DNA from: Saussurea involucrata
Lineage: Eukaryota > Streptophyta > Magnoliopsida > Asterales > Asteraceae
Assembly (NCBI GenBank): GCA_033807775.1
Contig: CM066319.1
Coordinates: 162,192,983 to 162,256,982 of the forward strand
Direction of reading: 5' to 3'
Length of the DNA stretch: 64,000 nucleotides
In this document: one piece after another, positions 43,588 to 54,059 of the stretch
Position numbering within the stretch: the first letter of the stretch is position 1
How the letters are laid out: each line of letters starts with the position of its first letter
Made by a program: the position numbers and the translations under genes
Notes under the pieces: generated by a model
Told to the model about the DNA's origin: nothing
The model's input: only the letters and a program-made list of their open reading frames with translations
The model's database searches: none

Positions 43588-43854
43588 CAACAATCACCAT
43601 TTTCTCTATTGTATCAGTCATCCTTCAGTACTTGTAATTTATTTCGCTTGTACTTGTAATCTTTCTTATTCATATTGTAACCTGATTCAAAGATTTAAAG
43701 AAAGATTTCAGCGAATGTACTTTACTCCATCAGTACTGAAAAGATCCCAGAAAACAGTAAAAGGGACAAATATTTTATGAGTTCTTTTTATCCTTATGTT
43801 TTCATTAAATAGCAATTTTCTCTGTTGCTATGTCATAATCAAATAGGGGGAGAT
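43588..43854 (+). other. 3' non-coding end and polypurine tract of element D
   Basis: After the third ORF there is AT-rich DNA ending in aaataggggggagat (43840-43854), the polypurine tract adjoining the 3' LTR. Confidence 0.75.
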
Positions 43855-44821
43855 TGTTGATCCAAACCCTCAGTGATTTGATAATGACCCTATCTTAAAT
43901 ACTTAGTGAAAATTGTAAGTAAACAATATGTATCAGAGTTTCACTATCGCTGATAAGTACTAAGATCTTACAGTACTGCTGATAGGAACTCTCGCACTTT
44001 TAGATTAAACATTCAGCGAACACTGTTCACCATATCGCTGAGTCTGTTCAGTCCTTATGGTGATCGCTGATAAGTTAGTTGTTTACTTATGATCCCTGAA
44101 GACAAGATTCACGTCAACAAAGGTTCTACGCTGAAGTCGAAGATCAAGCTCAAGAACCAGCGACAAGTCTCCTAATGAACTGATGCGGATCAGCGAAGAC
44201 TCAGATTTGTCCACTCAACGTGAAGTATCAAGTACAAGACTTCAGCTATCGCTGAACTTTATCATCTGCTGAATAGTAAATGATAATCGCTGAATCAACG
44301 AAAGCTGATCATGAAGTCCTCCGTACAAAGTACTTTTGTCTTAACCTCCCTTGCACGCCACCGTACGAAATGTCAGAAAAGAACCTCCGAAAATCTGAAA
44401 TCGTACAACCACTCTGACACTACACTGTTCATTCATGCGGCTACTAAGGTTGTCATCAAAGGTCAATGACATGCAACCAATCCGCTAATGACACGTGTAA
44501 AGTATATACTGGATTGCATTAAATGCATGCAGTATATAAAGAGATGAACTCACTTCATTTGAAGTAACTTGCTAACTCTGGACAAGTTCAAATCTCTCAA
44601 GATAGGATTTTATTAGTAATCTCCTTATCTTTCTTAGTGCAAGAAAACCTTAGTGTTCCAACTTGTTTAGATTTAGGTTTATCCTTAATCTTGTTTCCGC
44701 AACAAGCTGTAAATTGTTAATGATTTATCAATAAACAATTTAGAAAAGTAAAATAGTGTGTTTGTATTCAACCCCCCCCCCCCCCCTTCTACAAACTTGT
44801 TTAAGCCTTTCGGGACCAACA
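43855..44821 (+). repeat. 3' LTR of element D
   Basis: 967 bases, tgttgatcc ... gggaccaaca. By eye identical to the 5' LTR except for a C run of 15 instead of 8 (44772-44786). Confidence 0.95.
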
Positions 44822-44826
44822 CAACT

Positions 44827-46045
44827 TCTACCGGTCCTAAGCCCGGCCAACTAGTACTCATACAATGCAATATTCATATAAACATTATATGCACCATATT
44901 ACATTTAATCACATATATGTATTCCATTTGAAAACATTTCAAATAAAAACTCACCTTGTTTTTATCACAAAAACCCTTCCAAGATAACTCACGTACGTCA
45001 ATCTTTCACCAAATCTGAAATCAGATAAAATACCAAATATTTCCTTTACTACTTAAACTTACAAAATTCCCAACTGAAATCGCAATGAACAGTACCAAAT
45101 CGCAATCTCCTATTGCGATTTCACCCTGAAGTCGCAACCCCTTATTGCGATTTCATCCCGAAGTCGCAACCCCTTATTGCGATTCCACCTTGGAGTCGCA
45201 ACCCACTATTGCGATTCCACCTTGGAGTCGCAACCCACTATTGCGATTCCACCTTGGAGTCGCAACCAACTATTGCGATTCCACCTTGGAGTCGCAACCA
45301 ACTACTGCGATTCCAAACTCGAATCGCAATCAACTACTGCGATTTCAAGCCAAGTCGCAAACGACCATTGCGACTTCAATGCCAAGTCGCAACCAACTGT
45401 TGCGACTTCGTTGAATGTCGCAGTCGTCTATTGCGACTTCGATGAATGTCTCAGTCTACTGTTTCATCCTAAAACCCAGATTTTTGCAGTTTTAAGCTAT
45501 GCATGTTGCTATAAAGATGCAGTTATGATTAAGACTATAAACATAACCTAACCTTAAGCTCAGATTTCCCAAAACACCTCTTTTTAACAAAACCCACCAA
45601 GAACTTAACTATAAACCTCAAGAACACTTTAGAGAATTAAAACACATATAAGGTATGAATTGTTTACCTGAATCACTTCAGTTTAAATCCCTGAATCACA
45701 GCAACAAACTTCTTAATCTTTTCCTTCTTCTTCCCTTCAAACTTTCTCTCGATTTCTCTCTCTCTCTCTCAACCGAATACACTTACACACACATACACCT
45801 TGAAAAATATCTTCTAAGTAACTAACAAGAGGACACCTCCTCTACAAGAGGTGGAAGTGGCGGTGGTGGGAGAGAGTTTGTGAAAAGAGACAAAACTAAC
45901 CTCAAGTTTAGCTTATATGACAAAACATACCCCTAAACTTCCATTATTAAATTAAACTTACCCTTTAGTTTTTAACTCCTAAAATACTAATATAAAAACT
46001 TATAAATTCCTTATTTAAAATTAGATAAAATACCTGGTTATTACA
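44827..46045 (-). repeat. 5' LTR of element C, upstream part
   Basis: Continuation of the LTR split by D; matches 25235-26464. It contains the second copy of the TTGCGAC minisatellite (45078-45458). The CT microsatellite is shorter than in the other LTR. Followed by the taagt duplication at 46046-46050. Confidence 0.93.
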
Positions 46046-46050
46046 TAAGT

Positions 46051-46590
46051 CGTTATAGTTGAATGATTTTCCTTGGCTAGTAAGGGATTTGTCAATCGAA
46101 TGTTTAGTGCTTGGGCGTATTCAGGAAGTTGTATAATTCTTGGGTCAAGGACGAGCGTCCGTTTTGGACTCTTAGGGTACTCGTTAAAGCTATATCGCAG
46201 TTCAGTAACGGGAACAGTTGAATTTGAGAATTATGTTGGTTTCGGTAGTGGTCAAACCATGGAATGGTTTGAGAAATAGTTTAAAAGCACGTAGATCTGG
46301 ACTGATTGGAAGTCGGGATCTGCCATTGGGGAATTATGGATCACCTAAGGTTGGGAGACAACTGAAGTCTTGTGGTTAGAAGCTACTCTAGTAAGTTAAG
46401 CGTTCACTCGGGTATAAGTGTAAAGTGCCTAGGAGACATTTGTTGTGAGTATCATCATGAAGTTTATCGTGACAATTCTGTCAACTGGATCAGAGACAAC
46501 TCCTCATAAGCAGAGACGGTCAATTAACAGGGAAGTGTTAAATGGGAAGCTAGATTTCGAGGACGAAATCTCTTTTAAGGTTGGGAGGAT
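46051..46590 (+). other. Internal region of element B, right part, with polypurine tract
   Basis: Continues B after element C. No coding signal; the 68-codon frame at 46073-46279 has no recognisable motif. The end carries ttcgaggacgaaatctc and a purine tract (aaggttgggaggat, 46577-46590) just before the 3' LTR, as in other Tekay-type elements. Confidence 0.75.
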
Positions 46591-49213
46591 TGTAACACCC
46601 GTAATTTTTGGGTAAGTGTAATTTCAAATCGGTGTGGAAATCGATCTTTCAAGAGAAATAGAATAAATAGGATTTTGGATTAAATTTTAGATTTTATATT
46701 CTTTTTTGGATGGAATTCAAACACGAATACAACGGGCCTTTCCGGAGCGAAAACGAAGCTAAAACGAAAAAGTTACGGCCAAAACAGTGTTCGGTACCTT
46801 CTGGGCTAAAGTGACATGCGAGAGTGACACTGCACTTTAGAATGTCACTTTCGCAGAGGAAATATGGCCCTCGGTACATTTTAGGCGAAAGTGACATGCC
46901 AAAGTGACACTGTCACTTTCGCATGTCACTCTCGCGGGCGGCTGCAGTGCATAAAATCCGATTTTTTTCGTTTGGTCATATCTCTCTCATTTCTACTCCG
47001 TTTTTGGCGATTCAAATTTCCATGGTTTCGTCTTTAAGAGATATTTGAGGATAAAGTGTTAGTTTTGGGAAGATCCAAGGGTATTTGGTGGTTCAGTGGA
47101 AGCAAAGATCAAGAGTTCATCATCATCACCTCCATCTTCAAGAAAATTAGGGTTTCTAGGTTTTCATCAAAACCTAAGTGGTGAGTTCATCCTCCTAGCT
47201 TCTAAACTTTCATATAAGTTTAAAATGTTCCATTGATGACTTCCTAGTGTTTATATTTCTCAAATTTTGGTTTGGATGATTTTGGGAAAGTTAGGTCAAA
47301 TTGGAGTTTTGGTCAAAATGAAGATTTTGATATAAGATGTTTGGGGAATGATTCTAAGTGATTGGAAATGTATATTTATGTTTGGAAACCTTTTGAATCT
47401 AGGGTTTGAAGGAATTGCTTGTGGATTCAAGTTTCTACAAGGAGCTCTTATTGGGGTAAAATCTAGATTTAGCCTAAATCTAGCAAGGTGAGTTCAAATT
47501 GCTTTGTGAAAACTTTGTACATGCCAAAATGTTATTTTTCCAAGTACTTATGTGTTTTATATGAAAATTATCAATGTTGAGTTATTTGGTGGGTTTTAAC
47601 CCTTTGAAGTATTTATGGTTGTAAATATATTAAAACACTTACATTTGGAATTTTTTGGAAAATGTGATAGATAAATCATACATGAAAATGGGTTATTGAT
47701 TTATGTTATAAATGGAGTCTACTTGTAATAAAAATGCATCTTGTGTATATTTTGGAAACATGCATTTAGTACATCATGGGACGATTTGGAAATGTATGGA
47801 GTGAATTCTTTGGAAAAGAGGGTTGTCCCAACCCAAGGTTCTATTTCGGGTTTTTCTTGGATTTGAAATAGTATTGGTAAAAGTGTGTGTTGCTACGTTT
47901 TATCTCATGTTATGAATTTTCATGAATTAGTTTTTGATTCAGTTGAGTTTATGGCTCGGTATTGGATTTTGTTAAGTCTTGAGAACAATTGTCCAGTTTT
48001 GATAGCTCAAAGTTGAGGTTTGATCATGGTTTACGTTATTTGGGAATTGCATGATTTGAATGCACTGTTTATTATTTTGGGGTCATGTAATGTTTTAGAG
48101 CTTGTTAGATATGGATCTATAGGCATTTGAGTTTCCCAAGTCTCGCGGGCAAGAGATCGAGATTGATTGAGCTCAGTTTATGAGACATTAGTTTCTCTTT
48201 CGTAGCACAGAATAGGCATCGGGTTCCATGATAAGTAAGACGTGGACCTACATGGTCGGGCGTCGTCTCATGGGCAGTAAGGTGTAATTCCAAATGTGCT
48301 GTTGTGGATTGGGAGTGACCCAATGTATAGACCTGGAGTGGTTGAAGTTGGGGGCTCCCTAGTCTCGCGGGCAATAGATCTGGAGTGATTGAGCTCAGTT
48401 TATGAGAGTAATCCACGTGGGTGTTTTATTGCATAGTAGGTGACCCACTTTTGTGTTCCATCACGTGCAATGTATACGGGCCTCCCCCGTCACCGAAAGG
48501 TGTTGTTTTGGGTATTTGCGTTTATCCATGTTTTCGGTGACGTATCATATTTATGAGAATTGTTTTTCCACGTTATATGAGTTATGGGTTATGTTTCATC
48601 CATGTTTAGGGATATTTGGAATAATGACAATTTAATTATGAATTCAATCGATTTGAGTATCAAATGTTATTTCACCTTTCACGTTGGTTTTGGAAATGAG
48701 TCCATTTTGAGAATCATTGTATATTAAAGTTTTCAGCACGGGATTTGTGTGAGTTGGAAAAATGGGTGATTTGCATCTAAAGTAAATTCTTTTGAACTCA
48801 TGACTTAAATTGCATCTCTCACGATTTATGAATTTATATGGTCATGATAAAACTCTTGAACTCACTAGGCGTTAGCCTAACCCTTTTTATTTGTCGGCAT
48901 GTGCAACAGGCTCAAGTTGGGAGTAGCTTTAACTACACAGTGAAGTGGTGAGTGCTAGTAGAGTGCACGAGAGGTGATTTGCTTAAGTAAAGTCTTCCGC
49001 ACTGATTGGGAATAACAAATTGTAATTTCGTTAAGTAACACCCGACTTGATTTGGTCACCTAGTATGACTTGAATTATTAATTGTGAGAGGTATTATGTT
49101 TATCTTGAGGAAATTTCAAGAATGGCTTGTAGAATGAATTCTATTCCTTAAGTGATTATTACCTTTATCAAAATTTTATTTAGTTGTTCTTCCCAAATTT
49201 TGAGGGTGTTACA
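46591..49213 (+). repeat. 3' LTR of element B (2623 bp)
   Basis: tgtaacacccg ... gagggtgttaca. Aligned with 18905-21518 throughout, with numerous substitutions and small indels (for example an extra 14 bases near 48705-48720). Stem-loop TAGGC-gtta-GCCTA at 48866-48879. Followed by aagac (49214-49218). Confidence 0.92.
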
Positions 49214-49218
49214 AAGAC

Positions 49219-49470
49219 TTACTTACAAACTCAAATTGTAAGCACAAACTAATTGTTAAAAGTTTCTCATGTTGTGATCTTTTGGAACGTTAGAGTTATC
49301 AAAAGAATAGGACTTAAGTAGTTTATATTGATACCAAATTGGGTCATGGAAGTAGTGTAATGTGTAATAGATTGATGTTTTAGAGCTTCAAAATCGTTTA
49401 TGTTTACAGCTCCCGCCGCATTGCGCGGGTACACAACTAGTATATATATATATATATACTAGTTGTGTAT
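49219..49470. mobile_element. Two Helitron 3' termini, tail to tail
   Basis: A plus-strand terminus has hairpin cccgc...gcggg (49412-49429) and CTAG at 49437-49440. A minus-strand terminus has CTAG at 49459-49462 and a degenerate hairpin to its right (ccacgaaatgcaacac). Both share acacaactagtatata, so 49431-49470 is a perfect palindrome centred on an AT run. The body left of 49412 is not recognisable. Confidence 0.65.
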
Positions 49471-49534
49471 CCACGAAATGCAACACAATACATCTTGATT
49501 CTGAAGTCAAGACCTAAACCCTCAATTATGTAAA

Positions 49535-52427
49535 TCTTTATATATATAAAAGCAAAATCCAAGAGAAATGACATGGCACAATGTGGATTGAGAATTTTAA
49601 AATGTTGAATTGTGGTTAAGTTTGGCTATCCCACATTGATAAAAAGCAAAATCCAAGAGAAATGACATGGCACAATGTGGATTGAGAATTTTAAAATATT
49701 GAATTGTGGTTAACTTTGGCTATCCCACATTGATAGAAAGATGAAGTTGATTATATAAGGAGAAAGATGCCAACTTCTTTTTTACTTGATCTATGATTTA
49801 TTTTAATCAATTTTGGATTAAAGAGTTAATTTTAGTTACAAATTTTCTTCATGTTAAATATATATTATATATTTACATATTTAAAAGCAAAATCTTTATA
49901 TATATAAAAGCAAAATCCAAGAGAAATGACATGGCACAATGTGGATTGAGAATTTTAAAATGTTGAATTGTGGTTAACTTTGGCTATCCCACATTGATAG
50001 AAAGATGAAAAGTTGAAAAATGAAGTTGATTATATAAGGAAAAAGATGTCAACTTCTTTTTTACTTGATCTATGATTTATTTTAATCCATTTTGGATTAA
50101 AGAGTTAATTTTAATTACAAATTTTCTTCATGTTAAATAGATATAAATATTATATCTTTATATATTTAAAAGCAAAATCCAAGAAAAATGACATGGATTG
50201 AGAATTTTTTTATATATATAAAAGCAAAATCCAAGAGAAATGACATAACACAATATGGATTGATAATTTTAAAATGTTGAATTGTGGTTAACTTTGGCTA
50301 TCTCACATTGATAGAAAGATGAAAAGTTGAAAGATGAAGTTGATTATATAAGTAGAAAGATGTCAACTTCTTTTTTACTTGATCTATGATTTATTTTAAT
50401 CCATTTTGGATTAAAGAGTTAATTTTAGTTACAAATTTTCTTCATGTTAAATAGATATTATATATTTACATATTTAAAAGCAAAATCCAAGAAAAATGAC
50501 ATCGATTAAAAATTTTAAAATGTTGAATTATGGTAAACTTTGGTTATCGCACATTGATAGAAAGATAAATATCTTTATATATATAAAAGCAAAATCCAAG
50601 AGAATGACATGCCACAATATGGATTCAGAATTTTAAAATATTGAATTTTGGTTAACTTTGGCTATCTCACATTGATAGAAAGATGAAAAGTTGAAAGATG
50701 AAGTTGATTATATAAGGAGAACGATGCCAACTTTTTTTACATGATCTATGATTTTCTTTAATCCATTTTGGATTAAAGAGTTAATTTTAGTTACAAATCT
50801 TTATATATATAAAAGCAAAATCCAAGAGAAATGACATGACACAATGTGGATTGAGAATTTTAAAATGTTGAATTGTGGTTAACTTTGGGTATCCTACATT
50901 GATAGAAAGATGAAAAGTTGAAAGATGAAGTTGATTATATTGGGAGAAAGATGCCAACTTCTTTTTACTTGATCTATGATTTATTTTAATCCATTTTGGA
51001 TTAAAGAGTTAATTTTAGTTACAAATTTTCTTCATGTTAAATAAATATAGATATTATATCTTTATATATTTAAAAACAAAATCCATGAAAAATGACATGG
51101 ATTGAGAATTTTTTTTATATATAAAAGCAAAATCCAAGAGAAATGACATGGCACAATGTAGATTGAGAATTTTAAAATGTTGAATTATGGTTAACTTTGG
51201 CTATCCTACATTGATAGAAAAAAGATAAAAAGTTGAAAGATGAAGTTGATTATATAAGGAGAAAGATGTCAACTTCTTTTTTTACTTGATTTATGATTTA
51301 TTTTAATCCATTTTGGATTAAAGAGTTAATTTTAGTTACAAATTTTCTTCATGTTAAATAGATATAAATATTATATCTGTATATATTTAAAAGCAAAATC
51401 CAAGAAAATGACATGGATTGAGAATTTTAAAATGTTGAATTACGGTAAACTTTGGTTATCTCACATTGATAGAAAGATAAATTGTTGGAACGTCTTTATC
51501 TTTATATATATAAAAGCAAAAACCAAAAGAAATGGCATGTCACAATGTCGATTGAGAATTTTAAAATATTGAATTGTGATTAACTTTGGATATCCCACAT
51601 TGATAGAAAGATAAAATGTTAGAACTTAAAGTTTATTATAAAAGGAAAAAGATGCCAACGTTTTTTACAAGTTTTATAAATTATTTTAATCCGTCTTGGA
51701 TTAAAGAGTTATTAAGAATTAACTCTAATCTTTATATATAAAAGCAAAACCAGAGAGAAATGGCATGGCACAATCTGGATTGAGAATTAAAAAATCTAAG
51801 AGAAATTATATGGCACAATGTGGATTGAGAATTTTAAAATGTTCAATTGTGGTTAACTTTGACTATCCCACATTGATAGAAAGAAGAAAAGTTAAAAGAT
51901 GAAAAGGACAAGGATGCCAAATTTTTTTATATGATCTATGGTTTATTTTAATCCATTTTGAATTAAAAAGATAATTTTTGTTACAAAATTTTCTTTATCT
52001 CTATTTATTGTTTTTCCACGCATCGAGATAATAAGAAGTAAGAAAGAGATGGATACAAAAAGTAGGCTCAACTGTCAACAATGAAACAAACATACCTTAA
52101 CTTATTGACTAAGATCAAGTGTAATATTTGATACGTAGGAAATCGGTTCACCTAATATTGATCTTAACTCTTTTTATAGAAGAATGTCCCCCATATAAAA
52201 TATATTCATTGTTTTACATTACATTATATAAAATTTCAATTGAAAAATTACAATAAATCTTAACTTACTCCAATATTTCTCGAAATTAATTATTGTCATC
52301 CAAATTTTGATCCATTTTTTGAGTTAAATAATTATATTTTATTCACATGACAAAACAATTAATTTGGTAGTTAAATATTTTGAGAAAATTTTATCATCAC
52401 CGCACAACACGCGGTGGACAACACTAG
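49535..52427 (+). mobile_element. Composite non-autonomous Helitron with about twelve tandem 5' ends
   Basis: Begins A|TCTTTATATATATAAAAGC at 49535 and ends with hairpin ccgc-acaacac-gcgg (52400-52414) and CTAG at 52424-52427 followed by T, as Helitrons do. The 5' terminal sequence (tctttatatatataaaagc, aaaatccaagagaaatgaca, then cccacattgatagaaagatg, ttggattaaagagttaattt) recurs head to tail near 49535, 49640 (partial), 49893, 50155, 50205, 50572, 50798, 51059, 51110, 51376, 51499 and 51729, spaced about 50-390 bases. Only one 3' terminus follows the array. No coding capacity; ORFs of about 70 codons are spurious. Confidence 0.7.
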
Positions 52428-52756
52428 TATGTATTACTTGTATACTGATCATGATATACAAGGCAATACATCTCAATTCTGAAATCAAGACCCGAACCGT
52501 CTATTTTGGTTTGTTCTTTCATGCATCAGTCCTTGTCGATGCTAGTATTTTCATGATTTTATGTGATTTAGAATTATGAATCTGTTGACACATAAATTTA
52601 ATGGTTAATTAGCCAAATATTTATAAAGAGTAATAGCAAGATTTTGGGGTTTTCAAATCCGTAACACAAAAGATGATTTATACATTAATAATTCATATCT
52701 TGTACTAAATGCAACCCCTAATTTTCCAAATAACACCTAAAATTTATAGTTATTTA
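52428..52756 (-). mobile_element. Minus-strand Helitron 3' end fragment and AT-rich spacer
   Basis: 52428-52500, read on the minus strand, ends ...gaattgagatgtattg...actag and is the same family as the minus terminus at 49459 and the plus terminus at 9437. The composite Helitron therefore appears to sit inside, or against, an inverted relative. The remainder to 52756 shows nothing recognisable. Confidence 0.5.
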
Positions 52757-53046
52757 GACCATGAGTACCGCCAACCTGCGAACCCACTGAACCCTGATGC
52801 CACCTCAGCGCCACATTAGCTTTTCTCTTTCCTACCCTCCTTATCTTAAAGTGGAGTACCGCTTCCTATCCGAACCCACTCCTTAAAAATAAACCTGCAA
52901 CAAAACGAACCCGCTACCCACAAATCTAGCTCACGAACCCAACCCTACCCGATGGTGAAACCGCCCCATGAGTACCGCCTACCCGGGCTACCCGTTGGAA
53001 GCCGATGTGAACCCGGCCGTGGTACCCGATGGCGGTACGCACGGCC
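52757..53046. mobile_element. Harbinger-type MITE, 290 bp
   Basis: The left end gaccatgagtaccgcc and right end ggcggtacgcacggcc are inverted with three mismatches. TTA on both sides (52754-52756, 53047-53049). The terminal sequence resembles that of the Harbinger element at 10341 (ggccatccgtaccc), so it may be a deletion derivative of that family. GC-rich body, no ORF. Confidence 0.72.
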
Positions 53047-53152
53047 TTATAAAATTCAGATGTAAAGTTTTAAAGAACATAGATATACAATAATAAATTA
53101 TAACCTCAAATTTAAATTTACAAAAAGAAAAAAAAAAACTAAAAAGAATGTC

Positions 53153-54011
53153 TTATGTTCTAGTCTTGACATAAAGAGGGAAGTGAACGCCACGAGCCCG
53201 AAGCCGATCAACCATACGATACAAATACTCAAAACTCAAATTCTTTTCGTTATTAAAATCTTCTCTTACGTCCGGATGCATCTCCAACCATGCCCTCAAC
53301 ATCCCGTAAACATGCGAAACAATAATACCCCATCGAACCGGATACTTCTCACAAAGCTTCAAGTACTCCACCACCAACCGCCCCCGGTCCAATTCCCCCT
53401 CTTCGAACCCACCGCCGCCATCCGCCACCCATTCGCCGCCACGGAATCCCGCAAACAATGCCGGATTATCAAGGAGAGCCTCTGCCGAAAGTACCCCTTC
53501 AACACCTGTAGTTTCCAAGCAGTTTTGTACGTCGTCCATGTGACGAACGTTTCCGTTTGCGAGAACAGGGATTTTGACGGCGGTTTTGATGGATTTAATG
53601 GCGGCCCAGTTGGCCCGTTCGCGGGTTCTTTCGGTTCTTGTGCGGCCGTGGACGGCTATTAGTGAGCAACCTGCGTCTTCTAATAATTTGACGTAGTGTA
53701 TGGTGTCTTGGAGTACGGGAAATAAGCGGATTTTGCAGGATACGGGAACGGAAAGGTTGGTGGCTAGTTTTTCGACAAGAGATTTAACTAGTGGAAGATC
53801 GTCCATAAGGAATGCACCATAGTTTCCTCTACTTGCGGTACGTTGAGGACACCTGAAAATAAATAATACAATGTCTCGATATAAAAGGAAAATAGAAATT
53901 AGAAACAGAGGGACTTTTTAGTCAAATTCGTTAGAAAACTGTATTTTAGAGATTCCAACATGAATTATTATTAAAATGTTCGATACATTTTAGAGAAAGT
54001 ATGATTGAGGG

Positions 54012-54059
<48 letters not shown>

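Larger units (their letters stand above)
31804..44821 (+). mobile_element. Ty1/copia Sirevirus-like element D, 13.0 kb, with long third ORF
   Basis: Target-site duplication caact at 31799-31803 and 44822-44826. The LTRs (960 and 967 bp) appear identical except for a C run of 8 versus 15. Domain order is gag, protease, integrase, RT, RNase H, as in Ty1/copia, followed by a 5.3-kb 3' region with an env-like (third) ORF. Size, double CCHC gag and 3' ORF are Sirevirus (SIRE/Maximus) traits. It is the youngest insertion in the nest. The hexamer CGCTGA/TCAGCG is unusually frequent throughout, in LTR, coding and non-coding parts. Confidence 0.92.
24750..46045 (-). mobile_element. Ty3/gypsy chromovirus element C (minus strand), interrupted by copia element D
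   Basis: Inserted in element B with duplication taagt (24745-24749, 46046-46050). On the minus strand the 5' LTR is at the right (46045-31313, split by D) and the 3' LTR at the left (26464-24750). Between them are a primer-binding site, one gag-pol frame with a single nonsense codon, and a polypurine tract. LTRs differ at only about four substitutions plus a CT-run length change and a 1-base indel, so it is recent. The leftmost two bases (TG) expected at 24750 are missing. Confidence 0.92.
18905..49213 (+). mobile_element. Outer gypsy-derived element B, non-autonomous (LARD-like), split by element C
   Basis: Bounded by 2.6-kb LTRs and an exact 5-bp duplication aagac (18900-18904, 49214-49218). 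Its own sequence is 18905-24749 plus 46051-49213; element C (24750-46045) and its taagt duplication interrupt it. The internal domain is about 3.8 kb and has no ORF above about 100 codons and no gag or pol motif in any frame I could read. It keeps a primer-binding site and polypurine tract. LTR start tgtaacaccc, end gtgttaca and the cgaggacgaaat motif before the polypurine tract tie it to Tekay-type gypsy elements. The LTRs differ by many substitutions and small indels, so it is clearly the oldest of the three nested elements. Confidence 0.88.

Noticed and set aside
53183..53662. 159-codon plus-strand ORF
   Set aside because: Antisense shadow of the last exon of the DUS1-like gene, whose motifs are unambiguous on the minus strand.
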